A stretch of DNA of 32,569 nucleotides. Origin: Acidobacteriaceae bacterium (lineage in GTDB: Bacteria > Acidobacteriota > Terriglobia > Terriglobales > Acidobacteriaceae). This document shows, piece by piece, positions 1 to 10,300 of the stretch (position 1 is its first letter; the number at the start of each line of letters is the position of its first letter). Position numbers and translations under genes: made by a program. Location: the NCBI GenBank assembly GCA_025361625.1, contig JANYKL010000156.1:1-32569 (forward strand). Reading direction: 5' to 3'. The notes below the pieces were generated by a model. The model was not told the DNA's origin and searched no databases. It was given only the letters and a program-made list of their open reading frames with translations.

Positions 1-233
1 CAGCTTCGCAGGGCTCGTTATCGTGAATAGCGACGGCGTTATCGTGCAGAGACATCGCGGGCAGAGTAACCGAGCGTGGGTTAGAACAAGAAAAAACAAT
101 TTCGCCTGCGGGGAAGGTCGCCGCCACTTCGAACGGCCTAAATTTTTTTTGCGAAACGGCATTACTATAAACCCATGGCAAAGGTGCGACGCGCCTGCGG
201 AAGCTGTCGAGACTGCAGGCAGAGTTGAGCAAT
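1..233. other. Left-edge non-coding stretch upstream of the MmgE/PrpD gene
   Basis: I see no convincing gene here. A 73-codon open frame covers most of it but has no recognisable domain and overlaps the next gene's start, so I treat it as chance. The promoter of the MmgE/PrpD gene should lie here; an A/T-rich patch occurs near 138-150 but I cannot fix -35/-10 boxes. Confidence 0.4.
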
Positions 234-1721
234 ATGAGTGCTGATAGGTTGATTGGTGAAAGCGAGCGGAGACTCGTGCCTCGGCGGAAGTTTCTGCGCA
301 ACATGAGCGGCGCTCTTACCGCAGCATTGCTCCCCAGGGGTGCCTGGAGCATAGGAAAGCCGGTCGACTCCGTAATCGGCTCTCTCAGTTCGTACATGGC
401 CGCCGCCGGAACCCGAGCTTTACCTGATGACGTGGTTGAATGTGCAAAGACTCACCTGCTCGACACGCTGGCTGCAATGATTTCAGGGACAGGCCTACCG
501 CCGGGGCTTGCGGCCCTCAAGTACGCCCATGCCAATTCTGGAGCTCAAGTTGCCACCGTCGCGGGCTCCGACATCCTCTGCGGAGCGATTGAGGCTGCAT
601 TCGCGAACAGCATGCTTGCCCACGCCGACGAGACCGACGATTCACATGCTCCCTCGCAGTCGCATCCCGGATGCGTGACGGTTCCGGCCGCGCTGGCCGT
701 CGGAGAACAGTTCGGCATCGATGGCTCACGCTTTATCCGTGCCATCGCGCTCGGCTATGACGTTGGAACGCGAGTCACACTCTCATTCGGCGGAGCAAAA
801 TTTCAGACAGACACACACCGCGACAGCCACGCCACAGCCGGAGTATTCTGCGCCGCCTCTGCTGCCGCATGCGCCGCAGATTTGAATAGCCAGCAGATGC
901 GATGGGTGCTTGATTACACAGCTCAACAAACCGCAGGCATTGCGGCGTGGAAGCGTGACGTCGATCATATTGAAAAATCTTTTGTGTTTGCCGGCATGCC
1001 GGCGAAGAATGGAGTGATGGCGGCGCTCCTCGTGCAATCGGGATGGACTGGCGTCGACGACGTCCTGTCGGGTGCGGACAATTTTCTGATGGCGTTCGAT
1101 CCGCAAGCGGATCCGCATATGTTGATCGAGAAACTGGGAGAGCGGTACGAATTGCTGCGCACCAATATCAAGAAGTGGTCGGTCGGCTCTCCCATTCAAG
1201 CGCCTCTGGACGCAATGGAAGCTTTGTTAAAAAAGTATTCATTACATGCGGGCCAGGTGAGGAAGGTCACGGTGCGGTGCGCAACGCAGGAGGCCGTTAT
1301 CGTCGACAACCGCACCATGCCCGATCTCTGTTTGCAGCACATGATGGCGCTCATGCTCGTCGATGGTACGGCGACGTTTCGCTCCTCTCACGATCAGGAG
1401 CGCATGAAAGATCCAGAAGTTTTGAAGCAACGCGCTAAGGTCGAACTAATAGGAGATGAAGAACTTGATCGCCTGCTTCCAAAGCGGGTAGCGATCGTTG
1501 AGGTCACTCTTAGCGACGGCTCTCACTTCGCTGAACGCATCGATGCGGTTCGAGGCACGGCTGAAAACCCGATGACCCGGGAGGAAGTGGTTACTAAGTG
1601 CCGCGATCTGATGGCACCGGTACTCGGCTCGGCAACATGCAACGCGCTCATTGAAAAATTATGGAAGATTGAGAACGTTAAAAACATTCGTGAACTTCGA
1701 CGATTCCTACAAAAAGCGTGA
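234..1721 (+). CDS. Tat-exported MmgE/PrpD family protein
   Basis: This is a member of the MmgE/PrpD family (2-methylcitrate dehydratase and relatives such as iminodisuccinate epimerase and aconitate decarboxylase). The all-alpha N-terminal domain is recognisable from DTLAAMISG near residue 82 and a HADETDDSH segment near residue 135, which corresponds to the conserved His/Asp-rich active-site stretch of PrpD. The C-terminal lid domain follows from about residue 280. The N-terminus carries a twin-arginine signal (RRKFLRN, then a hydrophobic stretch and GAWS), so the protein is probably exported folded to the periplasm; cytosolic PrpD enzymes lack this. I chose the ATG at 234 (495 aa) over an in-frame TTG at 225. 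The next gene, an MFS transporter, is convergent and only 41 bases away. Substrate unknown: the family is diverse, and no prpB/prpC genes are nearby, so a methylcitrate-cycle role is not supported. Confidence 0.85.
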   Translation: MSADRLIGESERRLVPRRKFLRNMSGALTAALLPRGAWSIGKPVDSVIGSLSSYMAAAGTRALPDDVVECAKTHLLDTLAAMISGTGLPPGLAALKYAHANSGAQVATVAGSDILCGAIEAAFANSMLAHADETDDSHAPSQSHPGCVTVPAALAVGEQFGIDGSRFIRAIALGYDVGTRVTLSFGGAKFQTDTHRDSHATAGVFCAASAAACAADLNSQQMRWVLDYTAQQTAGIAAWKRDVDHIEKSFVFAGMPAKNGVMAALLVQSGWTGVDDVLSGADNFLMAFDPQADPHMLIEKLGERYELLRTNIKKWSVGSPIQAPLDAMEALLKKYSLHAGQVRKVTVRCATQEAVIVDNRTMPDLCLQHMMALMLVDGTATFRSSHDQERMKDPEVLKQRAKVELIGDEELDRLLPKRVAIVEVTLSDGSHFAERIDAVRGTAENPMTREEVVTKCRDLMAPVLGSATCNALIEKLWKIENVKNIRELRRFLQKA

Positions 1722-1762
1722 TCACCTTCTCCGTAATCTCCCTTTTGCACCGAGAAGATTTT

Positions 1763-3154
1763 TCAGTGCGAAATGTCTTCCAGCGCGAGCCCGCGCGTGC
1801 GCGGCCCGAATATTCCAATCGCCAGCATCACCATCAGCATCGACGCGGCGATGAAGGCGAACACGCCTGCAACTTTAAAATCGCGCAGGATGAAGCCGAT
1901 GAGAAAGCTAGTGAAAATGGCGCTCAGCCGGCTCCATGAATAAACAAAACCGACCGCCTGGGCCCGCACCTTCGTCGGGAATAGCTCCGGCTGATAGGCA
2001 TGGAAGGCCATGGACATCCAGTTATTGGAGCAAGTCAGCAGAACGCCGCACGCAATCAACAGCGTGGACGAAGACTGTCGTGAAAAGAGTATTCCGAAGG
2101 CTCCGATGCAAAACGCCGCAGTAACAATTTGCCATTTGCGTTCATATTTGTCTGCGATCCTCATGGCGAGAAGAGGCCCAACCGGCGCGGCGATGGCGAT
2201 GATGAATGAATATTGCAAGCTACTCGTAGTGGTCACTCCCGTCGCGATCAAAAGAGTTGGAACCCAAGAGGCAAAACCGTAATATCCAACTGTTTGAAAA
2301 AAGTTGAATACCATGAGCATTGAAGTACGGCTCAAGTATGGCGGCTTGAAGATATCGAGAAAATGGCCGTGAATTTCTTCCACGGGATGAGGATTCGCGG
2401 GGGGCAGCGGCTTTCCATATTCTTCTGCGACGCGGGCTTCCATGGCGGCGGTAGCTCGTTCGGCTTCTTCCAGACGCCCGCGGGAAATCAGCCAGCGGGG
2501 ACTTTCGGGAACCCCGCGACGAATGAACCAGACAAATACAGCGCTCAAAGCTCCGATCCACACCACCCAACGCCAGCCGTCGATTCCGAACGGACTGCGT
2601 GGAACCAAGACCCACGCGAGTAGCGCAACCACAGGAACCACGCTGAACTGGATCACCTGATTCACCGCGAAGGCACGCCCGCGAAGATGCTTGGGCACGA
2701 GTTCGGTGATATAGGTGTCAATTGTGACCAGCTCAACTCCAATGCCTATGCCGGCAATCAGGCGCCAGGCAACGATTCCCGTGGCGGTGTGCTGCACCGC
2801 CATGATGACAGTCGCGGCTGTATACCAAAGCAATGAGCATGTAAAAATCAGGCGCCGGCCGAACCAATCGGCGGCGAAGCCGAAGAGCATGGTCCCGATG
2901 AAGAGTCCGGCAAAAGTTGCAGCAACGAAACTGGCAAGCCCGTTAAAGCCGAAGATCGACGCCGATGCGCTGGAGAAAAGCCCGCTGCGCACTAACCCTG
3001 GCCCAATGTAGGCCGTAAAAAAAAGGTCATACATTTCAAAGCATCCGCCCAGAGAGAGCAGCAGGACAAGTTTCCAGACATACCGCGTCGCTGGAAGCCG
3101 GTCGAGACGAGCGCTGATCTCAGCCGCTATGGTCGTGCCGGTCGTCTGTATCAA
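1763..3154 (-). CDS. MFS transporter, metabolite:H+ symporter type
   Basis: A 463-residue major facilitator superfamily permease of the usual 12-helix length. It begins with a short cytosolic segment (RLDRLPATRY) typical of the NiaP/MHS-like sugar-porter branch, then helix 1 with FEMYDLFF, which carries an acidic residue often seen in organic-acid or nicotinate carriers. The motif A loop between helices 2 and 3 reads GFAADWFGRR, and a central cytosolic loop lies around residues 215-265. The start is a TTG at 3154, supported by GAGAGG six bases upstream. It converges on the MmgE/PrpD gene; joint use of one carboxylate substrate is possible but only inferred. The substrate cannot be named from sequence. 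Confidence 0.88.
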   Translation of the reverse strand: MIQTTGTTIAAEISARLDRLPATRYVWKLVLLLSLGGCFEMYDLFFTAYIGPGLVRSGLFSSASASIFGFNGLASFVAATFAGLFIGTMLFGFAADWFGRRLIFTCSLLWYTAATVIMAVQHTATGIVAWRLIAGIGIGVELVTIDTYITELVPKHLRGRAFAVNQVIQFSVVPVVALLAWVLVPRSPFGIDGWRWVVWIGALSAVFVWFIRRGVPESPRWLISRGRLEEAERATAAMEARVAEEYGKPLPPANPHPVEEIHGHFLDIFKPPYLSRTSMLMVFNFFQTVGYYGFASWVPTLLIATGVTTTSSLQYSFIIAIAAPVGPLLAMRIADKYERKWQIVTAAFCIGAFGILFSRQSSSTLLIACGVLLTCSNNWMSMAFHAYQPELFPTKVRAQAVGFVYSWSRLSAIFTSFLIGFILRDFKVAGVFAFIAASMLMVMLAIGIFGPRTRGLALEDISH

Positions 3155-3580
3155 TGTTGACCTCTCTGTTTACTACGCCTTCTTATTGCTTCTTAGGCGC
3201 GATGGAGCGCAGTCCGCGTGGGCTCTTCCCTGGTCGTGAGATAGCGACATAGATGCAATACGCTTGCGCGATTTCGACGTTCGAGAAGATAACTTGCGAT
3301 TTGATTCCACGTGCCGGGGGATCCGCTATCCTCCTTTTTCTTATACACTTTTGCGTCGGATTCCTGGAAATCGAAGTTTTTTTGGAGTGGGGTAAACTTT
3401 AGATGGAGTCAACGGCGCGTCTTAAGGATCGATTAAACAATTAAAAACTTTTTTAAGACAGTTTCGGAGACTCAATCGCTTTGAACTTGTAAGTCGATCC
3501 GCGTATGTGCAAGTTTTGGAGCCGGTTTTCTGACCCGTAATTTTGGCGCCGATTAAGAAGCAGACCTTCCGCCGAACAAA
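3155..3580. other. Divergent promoter region between MFS and PfkB genes
   Basis: These 426 bases separate two divergently transcribed genes and must hold both promoters. The stretch 3415-3465 is A/T-rich and contains a 7-bp inverted repeat, GTCTTAA at 3419-3425 and TTAAGAC at 3453-3459, separated by 27 bases. It could be a regulator site but the arms are short. I see no gene here. Confidence 0.35.
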
Positions 3581-4552
3581 TTGAAAATACCGCTGCTCCA
3601 AACCGACAAGCATTTTGACCTGGCGATTGCTGGTGAGCTCAACCTCGATCTCATCCTGTACGGCCTGCCTCTGCTGATGGAGACGGAGCGGGACTTCTTG
3701 GCAACCGGGTTTGTGTCAACGCTCGGAAGCTCGTCAGCCATTGTCGCGCATAACGCTTCGATGCTCGGACTGCGGGTACGCTTTGCGACTTTAGTAGGTG
3801 ATGACGACTTTGGCAAACTTGCTCTCGACCGTTTGAAGCAGGCGGGGGTAGACACAAGCGACGCGATCGTTGATCGTTCCGTTACCACCGGCGTTACGAT
3901 CCTGTTGCCACACGGAGCCGTACGTCACAGTTTCAGTTATCTCGGCTCGATCTCGGCTCTAACCGTCGCCAATCTGAATCGCGACCATCTTTCGCAAGCT
4001 CGCCACTTTCATCTTTCGTCACTCTATCTGCAGACCGGTCTCCACGGCGGTATCGTTGATCTTCTGAAGCATCTCAAAGGCGCCGGGTTGACCATCTCGC
4101 TCGACACCAATGATGATCCGGCGAACCAATGGGGATCGCCCCTGAACGAAATATTGCCCTATGTCGACATTTTTCTGCCTAACGAGAGTGAAATTTGTCG
4201 CATGGCGGGTGGGCGCTCGCTCGATGAGGCGCTGCAGATGTTGGGCGAGAAAGTGCCGACGATCATCGTAAAACGGGGGCGAAACGGATGCCGCTCAAAA
4301 GATCAGGGTCAAATCGGCGATTATCCCGGAGTCACGGTGAATCCGGTAGACACTATCGGAGCTGGAGACAGCTTCGATGCCGGATTTCTTTGCGCTTACT
4401 TGCACGGCATGGACCTTGCGACCTGCGCACGAGCAGGCAACATTTCCGGAGCTCTCTCCACGTTATCTACCGGCGGAACAGAATCCTTTCGCCATTCCAA
4501 GCTCAGAGAGTCTTTTTTACGCGAGCGAGGCTTCCCAGTAGTACGGAGTTGA
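3581..4552 (+). CDS. PfkB-family carbohydrate kinase
   Basis: A 323-residue ribokinase/PfkB-family sugar kinase that phosphorylates a sugar or nucleoside with ATP in the cytosol. The N-terminal substrate motif GELNLDLILYG is at residues 18-28. The first signature (GLRVRFATLVGDDDFG) spans about residues 63-78. The second, DTIGAGDSFDAGF near residues 257-269, holds the anion hole and the catalytic Asp of GAGD. Length is normal. The start is a TTG at 3581; I see no strong Shine-Dalgarno ahead of it, but no better start keeps the first strand of the fold. It stands alone, divergent from the MFS gene. Specificity (ribose, fructose, KDG, adenosine) cannot be told. Confidence 0.88.
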   Translation: MKIPLLQTDKHFDLAIAGELNLDLILYGLPLLMETERDFLATGFVSTLGSSSAIVAHNASMLGLRVRFATLVGDDDFGKLALDRLKQAGVDTSDAIVDRSVTTGVTILLPHGAVRHSFSYLGSISALTVANLNRDHLSQARHFHLSSLYLQTGLHGGIVDLLKHLKGAGLTISLDTNDDPANQWGSPLNEILPYVDIFLPNESEICRMAGGRSLDEALQMLGEKVPTIIVKRGRNGCRSKDQGQIGDYPGVTVNPVDTIGAGDSFDAGFLCAYLHGMDLATCARAGNISGALSTLSTGGTESFRHSKLRESFLRERGFPVVRS

Positions 4553-4677
4553 GGGCAAGCGCTCGCAGGTTGGGGGATCGGTCGTGAGCGCAACCGCTAT
4601 TTTATCAACTGTAGATTGGGTCGCGACAAGGGATAGAATGTGGAACATGAGACGCGACCGACGACCGGTTGTCGAGC

Positions 4678-6396
4678 ATGTCTAGGATTGCCGGGAAAAT
4701 GCTTACTGCCTTTGTGAAGCCATATCGAGCTCCAATTGTCTTGGTGTGCCTCAGTTTTTTTATTGGTTGTGGCGCGGGCAGCCTAGGTCCGGGCGTTGCT
4801 GGTCCGGGGGGTGGTCCGGGCGGTGGTCCGACACCACCATCCCTGGTCTCGATCGCTATTACACCGGCCGATGTGACCTTGGTCCTCGGCGCCTTTCAGC
4901 AATTCACGGCTACCGGCACATATTCCGACAACAGCTCGCAAAATATTACTGGCTCTGTCAACTGGGCTTCGACGGATATAAGTGTGGCGTCGATCGCTGA
5001 AGGAGGATTGGCGACAGCGCTTAGTCTGGGCTCGGTTACGATCTCCGCCACTTCCGGCTCTGTCACCGGAAGCGCGACGGTGAACGTCCAGTCTGCGGTT
5101 CTGTCTTCGATCGCGGTCCGTCCTGTAAAAAAGAAAATCGCGCCGTTCACGAGCCAGCAGTTTCAGGCGATCGGTACTTACACCGATGGAAGCACTCACA
5201 ATTTGACCGGGCAAGTTTCATGGACTTCATCTAACACTCTTGTCGCGACGATCGGGGCCAGCGGCCGGGCGAAGGCTCTAACGCCGGGATCCACGACCAT
5301 TACCGCTACGCTCGGTCCGATCAGCGGCACGAGTACCCTCAACGTCTCCAATGCGACGATCGTATCTGTCTCCGTTACTCCCTCAGGACGCACCATCGCG
5401 CCGGGCACCAAGTTGGCTTTCGCCGCGAGGGGCTTTTTTAGCGATAACACGACGCAGGTCATTACGAGGGATTCCACATGGGCCTCTGACAATATTGCAG
5501 TAGCCACCGTGGGGGCCGGGGGCACGGCGACCGCAATCGGCGCTGGTACGGCCAACATTTCCGCGACTTTTAGTGGAGTCTCGGGCCTGGCGCCCCTAAA
5601 TGTCAGTTCCGCCACGCTCTCTTCGATCTCCGTCACCCCGGCAAGTGCCGTGCTCGCGCCAACCACTTCCGCAAACTGCGTCGCCACCGGAACCTACAGC
5701 GATGGAAGTACTCAGGTGATTACTAATATCGTCACCTGGACGTCGTCCGCGCCGAACGTCGCAATCGTTGACGGTGGCGGCAGAGTGACTGCACAATCCC
5801 CTGGCAATGCAACTATTACGGCGCAACTGGGCGCGCTCAGCGCAAGCTGTGCCATTGTGGTCGACGGTTCCCCACTGACGTCGATACGAGTTTCGCCGCA
5901 AACCGCGAGCATTCTCCAGCAGGCTAACTTAGCATTCGTGGCTACCGGCACCTTCGCAGACGGCAATACTCAGGATCTGACGACGTCAGTTCTGTGGACG
6001 TCATCGGCGGCATCGGTTGCCACCATTAGCAACCTGCCAGGAACAATCGGTGAGGCCACTGGACTTGCACCGGGGACGGCAACCATCACAGCACTCTTTG
6101 GCGGTCATTTTGGCAGGGCAACGTTGACCGTCACGACCTCGACGGCCACTTCGCTTGGGGTATCACCCGCTGCCACAAATCTCGAGCCGGGCGATTTCAC
6201 ACAGTTCAAGGTCCTTGCCGAATTCAGCGATGGGACAACCAGAGATGTCACAGCGTCTGTAACCTGGACGTCTTCGGACGAAACCGTGGCAGTTGTCGCT
6301 CCAACCGGCGTCGCGACCAGCATTCGTTCAGGGCTGACTTCTGTGACAGCCACGCTGAATGATCTGAGCAAAACAGCTGTTCTGAGAGTGTACTGA
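4678..6396 (+). CDS. Lipoprotein with six Big_2-type Ig-like repeats
   Basis: A secreted, probably outer-membrane-anchored protein of 572 residues. The N-terminus has basic residues, a hydrophobic stretch and a lipobox ending FFIGC, then a flexible Gly/Pro-rich linker (about residues 45-55). Six tandem repeats of roughly 84 residues follow. Each starts with a phrase like LxSIxVTP, has a central 'F.A.GTYSDGSTQ.(I/L)T' core, then a 'V.W.SS....VA.(V/I)' strand, and ends with 'G.ATITA..G...G...L.V'. This is the bacterial Ig-like group 2 fold found in adhesins and surface proteins. Repeat 5 has a small insertion and repeat 4 two extra cysteines. I prefer the ATG at 4678; a TTG at 4669 is in frame. 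The beta-barrel gene 11 bases downstream suggests an operon. Confidence 0.85.
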   Translation: MSRIAGKMLTAFVKPYRAPIVLVCLSFFIGCGAGSLGPGVAGPGGGPGGGPTPPSLVSIAITPADVTLVLGAFQQFTATGTYSDNSSQNITGSVNWASTDISVASIAEGGLATALSLGSVTISATSGSVTGSATVNVQSAVLSSIAVRPVKKKIAPFTSQQFQAIGTYTDGSTHNLTGQVSWTSSNTLVATIGASGRAKALTPGSTTITATLGPISGTSTLNVSNATIVSVSVTPSGRTIAPGTKLAFAARGFFSDNTTQVITRDSTWASDNIAVATVGAGGTATAIGAGTANISATFSGVSGLAPLNVSSATLSSISVTPASAVLAPTTSANCVATGTYSDGSTQVITNIVTWTSSAPNVAIVDGGGRVTAQSPGNATITAQLGALSASCAIVVDGSPLTSIRVSPQTASILQQANLAFVATGTFADGNTQDLTTSVLWTSSAASVATISNLPGTIGEATGLAPGTATITALFGGHFGRATLTVTTSTATSLGVSPAATNLEPGDFTQFKVLAEFSDGTTRDVTASVTWTSSDETVAVVAPTGVATSIRSGLTSVTATLNDLSKTAVLRVY

Positions 6397-6407
6397 CAGG
6401 CCGCAAA

Positions 6408-7031
6408 ATGGGAGTCAACTTGGGCGCTTTGCGATTTTCAACAAGGTTTGCCATCGTGTCGCTGCTGTGCGCGAGCCCGTTACTGGGACAAGCTGTATAC
6501 CGTGGCGCGAACACTGCGGTAAGGGGTCCTGAATATGACGTCTCCGTAGGGTACAGCTACGCCGGCTTGAGTTTTTCTGGAAAGCCAACGGTCAATATGC
6601 AGGGCGTTGACCTTGGAGCAACGGTTGACTTCACTCCGCGATGGGGAGCGACTCTGGATTCCACGTATGTTCGCGCGGGCAGGGACTCGCGCTCGGGTCA
6701 CGGTACCTACGCGATAACTTCTCTTGCAGGTCCGGTGTTTGTTCTCGCGCAGAACGAGAACACCCAAGTGTTTGTTCGTGCCCTCGCCGGCGTTAGCCTG
6801 GTGGATGGTTCGGTTCCCGTCGGTCAACTGTATTACAGGGGATGGCTGACGCGCTTCTCCTGGGCGGTAGGAACCGGGATAGAACACAACATTTCTGGGC
6901 CATTCGCAGTTCGCATTAACGTGGATTACCTGCGCACGAAATTTGTGAGTTCGTCTCTTACCGTGCAGCCGCAAAATAACGTTCGCGTGACGGGGAGCTT
7001 GGTATATCGGTTCGCTGCTCCTCGCCACTAG
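6408..7031 (+). CDS. Outer-membrane beta-barrel protein (OmpA/OmpW-like porin fold)
   Basis: A 207-residue protein with an N-terminal signal peptide (hydrophobic stretch ending near ASPLLGQA). The rest shows alternating polar/hydrophobic strands typical of an eight-stranded outer-membrane barrel, for example YDVSVGYSYAGLSF, VDFTPRWGATLDSTYV and RINVDYLRTKFV. It ends with a last strand, VTGSLVYRF, followed by five residues. The small-barrel length fits the family. It lies 11 bases after the Big_2 lipoprotein gene and is probably co-transcribed with it. I cannot assign a specific function. Confidence 0.75.
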   Translation: MGVNLGALRFSTRFAIVSLLCASPLLGQAVYRGANTAVRGPEYDVSVGYSYAGLSFSGKPTVNMQGVDLGATVDFTPRWGATLDSTYVRAGRDSRSGHGTYAITSLAGPVFVLAQNENTQVFVRALAGVSLVDGSVPVGQLYYRGWLTRFSWAVGTGIEHNISGPFAVRINVDYLRTKFVSSSLTVQPQNNVRVTGSLVYRFAAPRH

Positions 7032-7317
7032 CCCGATCTGGTTGCCAGGAAGCGTTGAACTTAACGCGGTTCCTTTGATTGCATCCAAGCCCTCCCTTTG
7101 ACCGGCGACATCAGCAAGGGCAAGGGTTTCGCATCTTTGTGGATCTGGTTTGGCCAGGCTCGATTTCTTTGCTATGAGCAAGCATGCCGGGATGTTGAAA
7201 TAGGACGCACAACGTTACGCGAATCGGGCGTGGGACGAGGGCTTGCCACGTCATTTCCAGGGCCCGATCCCAGCCATCTAGAAGCCACAGCCTAAAGACT
7301 TTTGTTATTGCGTCGTC

Positions 7318-10300
7318 TTAGAAGCTATAACGCAGAGCGAACTGCATCACGCGCGGCTTAGTCATCGTCGCCGTGTATTCCCCAAAGGTAGATCCGCTCG
7401 AGACACTGTTGTTGCCGGCAAATTGCATGCTGCCGACATCGAAGCGGGGGGTATTGGTGACGTTAAATACGTCCCAATTGAAACGCAAAGTCTGTCGCTC
7501 GGTAACATTCCACGTCTTTGCAAGGCCCGAATCCAATCCTATGTAGCCCGGCCCACGCAGATTGTTTCGTTCTCCCGATTCGCCGGGATACGCAACACGG
7601 AAGGAATGCGCGACCGCGGTCGGATCACCCTTGAACACATTGGGATTTCCGCTTGGGTCAGTGAAGACTCCCGTCTTGGGTTTCGGACCGACAAGGACGT
7701 CGGCAGAGGTCAATTGCCAGTTCGTAGCCCAGAAACCAAGTCCAGGTTCGACGCTGAAGGGGTAGCCGCTCGTCCAACGGAAGATACCTGACAGCGACCA
7801 GCCTCCGAGCACAGCTTGACCGATGCCATGTAAGTCGCTGGCAAAGCGCTTGCCGTGGCCAAACGGCAGCTCGAATACCCAGTTAGAGTTTAATTGATGT
7901 CTGGTGTCGTAATCGGAAACCGAGCGAAGCTGCTTCGGCGACCACGAGTTGATGACTTGACTGGCAAAACCAAAGCCCTGAAATTCATTAATTCGCTCAG
8001 CGTTGGAACCGACGTCAATCGATTTCGAAAAAGTATAATTAACATCGAAATCGACGCCCCGCCCTTTATGTCGCATGGTCAGTTGCAAGCTGTTATACGC
8101 GCTGTTTCCGATGCTCCGCCACGCATACAGAGAAGACCACTGCGGAGAGAAATATGCATTAGGCCCTAACTTAGAGCAGGCAGGAGAGCAGATGCCTGGT
8201 AGATCAAGATTAAAGAGTGCGGAGGTCTCGTTACCCACGTTACAACTCCACATATCGTAGATGGACTGGGTAGCGGTTGGAGTGCCGGTAAAGGTCGAGG
8301 AGCCCGGAGCACAGCCTGAACCCACAGGAACACCGGCGGCACCCGGGAACATATTCTCCCAATACGGAATTGGAGCTAGATTGCTGATGTCCGTACCCGC
8401 ATTTGACGCCTGCGATAAGAGTGTCGCGGCTTTGAAATAATCCATTTTGGAGCTGGGGTCGACAATATCCAACGGCATCCCCAGGTCTTCTTCTTGTAAC
8501 AAATGATGACCCATTCGCCCGATGTAGGAACCCTCCACCACAAAGCCGCCCGGTAATTCATGTGTAAGCGAAAAGTCAAAAACTTCAGAATATGGGGTTT
8601 TTATTTTGTCATCCATTCCCCAAGTAATTGAAAACCCCCCTGTATCCAAGGTTGAGGGCGGTGTTATCGGAAAACCTCCTGTCGGAGGAGCAATGACCAA
8701 ACTGGCTGGAACAGTATTGAGACCGGAGAATCTCGGTGCATTGTCGGGCGTCAGCACGGCGGCGGGATTGGAGAGCTGCGTCGTCAGTCCGAACGATCCG
8801 TTCTTGTCAAATGAATTGACGATGCCTTCGCCGAAGTGATCATAATAAATCCCAAAACCACCTCGAACCGAGGTCTTGCTGTTGCCCCCCGGCGACCATG
8901 CAAAAGCAAATCTGGGGGCGATATTCTTATAGTTCCATTCCCAGTACGGACGGCCGTGATTGGCTTTGCCGATCAAACCGATATTCAACAATGGTTCAGT
9001 CCCTTGGCCTTGCACCATGGATGCGGCTCGCTGGTTGAACCAACTATTGATGCTTGTTGTCGTGCCAACCTCGAGTCCGGTTGTTTCATATGGGGGCTGC
9101 AGCAAGGTGTAGCGGGCGCCAAACGTCAATGTCAGATTTGGACGCACCCTCCATGAGTCCTGGAGGTAAGTTTCAAATTCGTTGGATTTAAAGTGCCGCT
9201 TTGCAGGCGCCCCCTGAGCCAGAACCGACCCGCTTTTGGTTCGATTGTAGTTTGAAAAACCTTCCGAGACGATACCTGCCAGCGTTGCCATTGCCAGGTT
9301 GTAGGCTTGCCCATTTAACACCGCGGGGAAACCGAACTGAGCTGGATCAAGGCTCTGTTTAGTATTGGCAAAACCGGACAAAGTGAGCCACGATGGATTT
9401 GTTTCCGCACCCAGATAGGAAAGATCATTGCTGGCACGAATATCGTTAATGATGCGCCAGTTACCACCCACCTCGATTGTGTGGTTTCCTCTCTTCCAGT
9501 TCACGTCGTCTACGAGATTGTGAACCGGGGTCAGCACCTGGTCAGAGCTGCTAAACCCTTGAACATTGTCCAGTCCGCGAAAGGTTATGAAAGGCTGCGT
9601 CTGCAAACCACCCGCGTCGCTGTTCACGCGAAGATAGCCATACCGCGCATTGTTAATCAGGTTATTTGAGATCGTCCAGACGTGCCCAAAAGCGATTCCT
9701 TTTGCATTGTTCCGATTCGTAATGTTAGCTGCCTGCCCGGGAAATTCAGGAGCGCTGGCAGCATTCGGGAACACGAGATTGTCATTCTGCAAATTGCCTC
9801 GTACGTACACGCTTTGACGCGGAGTGAGGTTCGCATCGAGTTTGACGATGTAGGTATCCAACTTCGAAGGAGTAGCGGCGGGGAATGTGAATCCCACAAA
9901 GTTGAGGCCGTCGCCGGCGTTTGTGGTGTTGGGCGCGGGATACATATTCAGAACCTGCAGCACGGCCGGATTTACGCCTGGACCTAAAGGACAGGTTCCG
10001 TTGCCGGTGCACACAGGATCCATGCTCGCGATCTGCGTGGGATTCAACTGCTGCAGATTGTGATTGGTATCTGTGTATTGGATGATTCCGCTTCTCAGCA
10101 GCAAGCTGGGAACGGTGCGCGTCACTTGAAGGTTTTCGTGAGTGCGTTGACCTTCATACGTTGCGAAAAAGAACAATTTATCTTTAATGATCGGTCCACC
10201 CACAGATGCCCCGAAAGTATTTCGAATCAGCTGACCTGGCCGGTTTGATTGTCCATTTGAGAGCTGTGACTGTTTATTGAACCAGTCATTGGCCTGGCCG

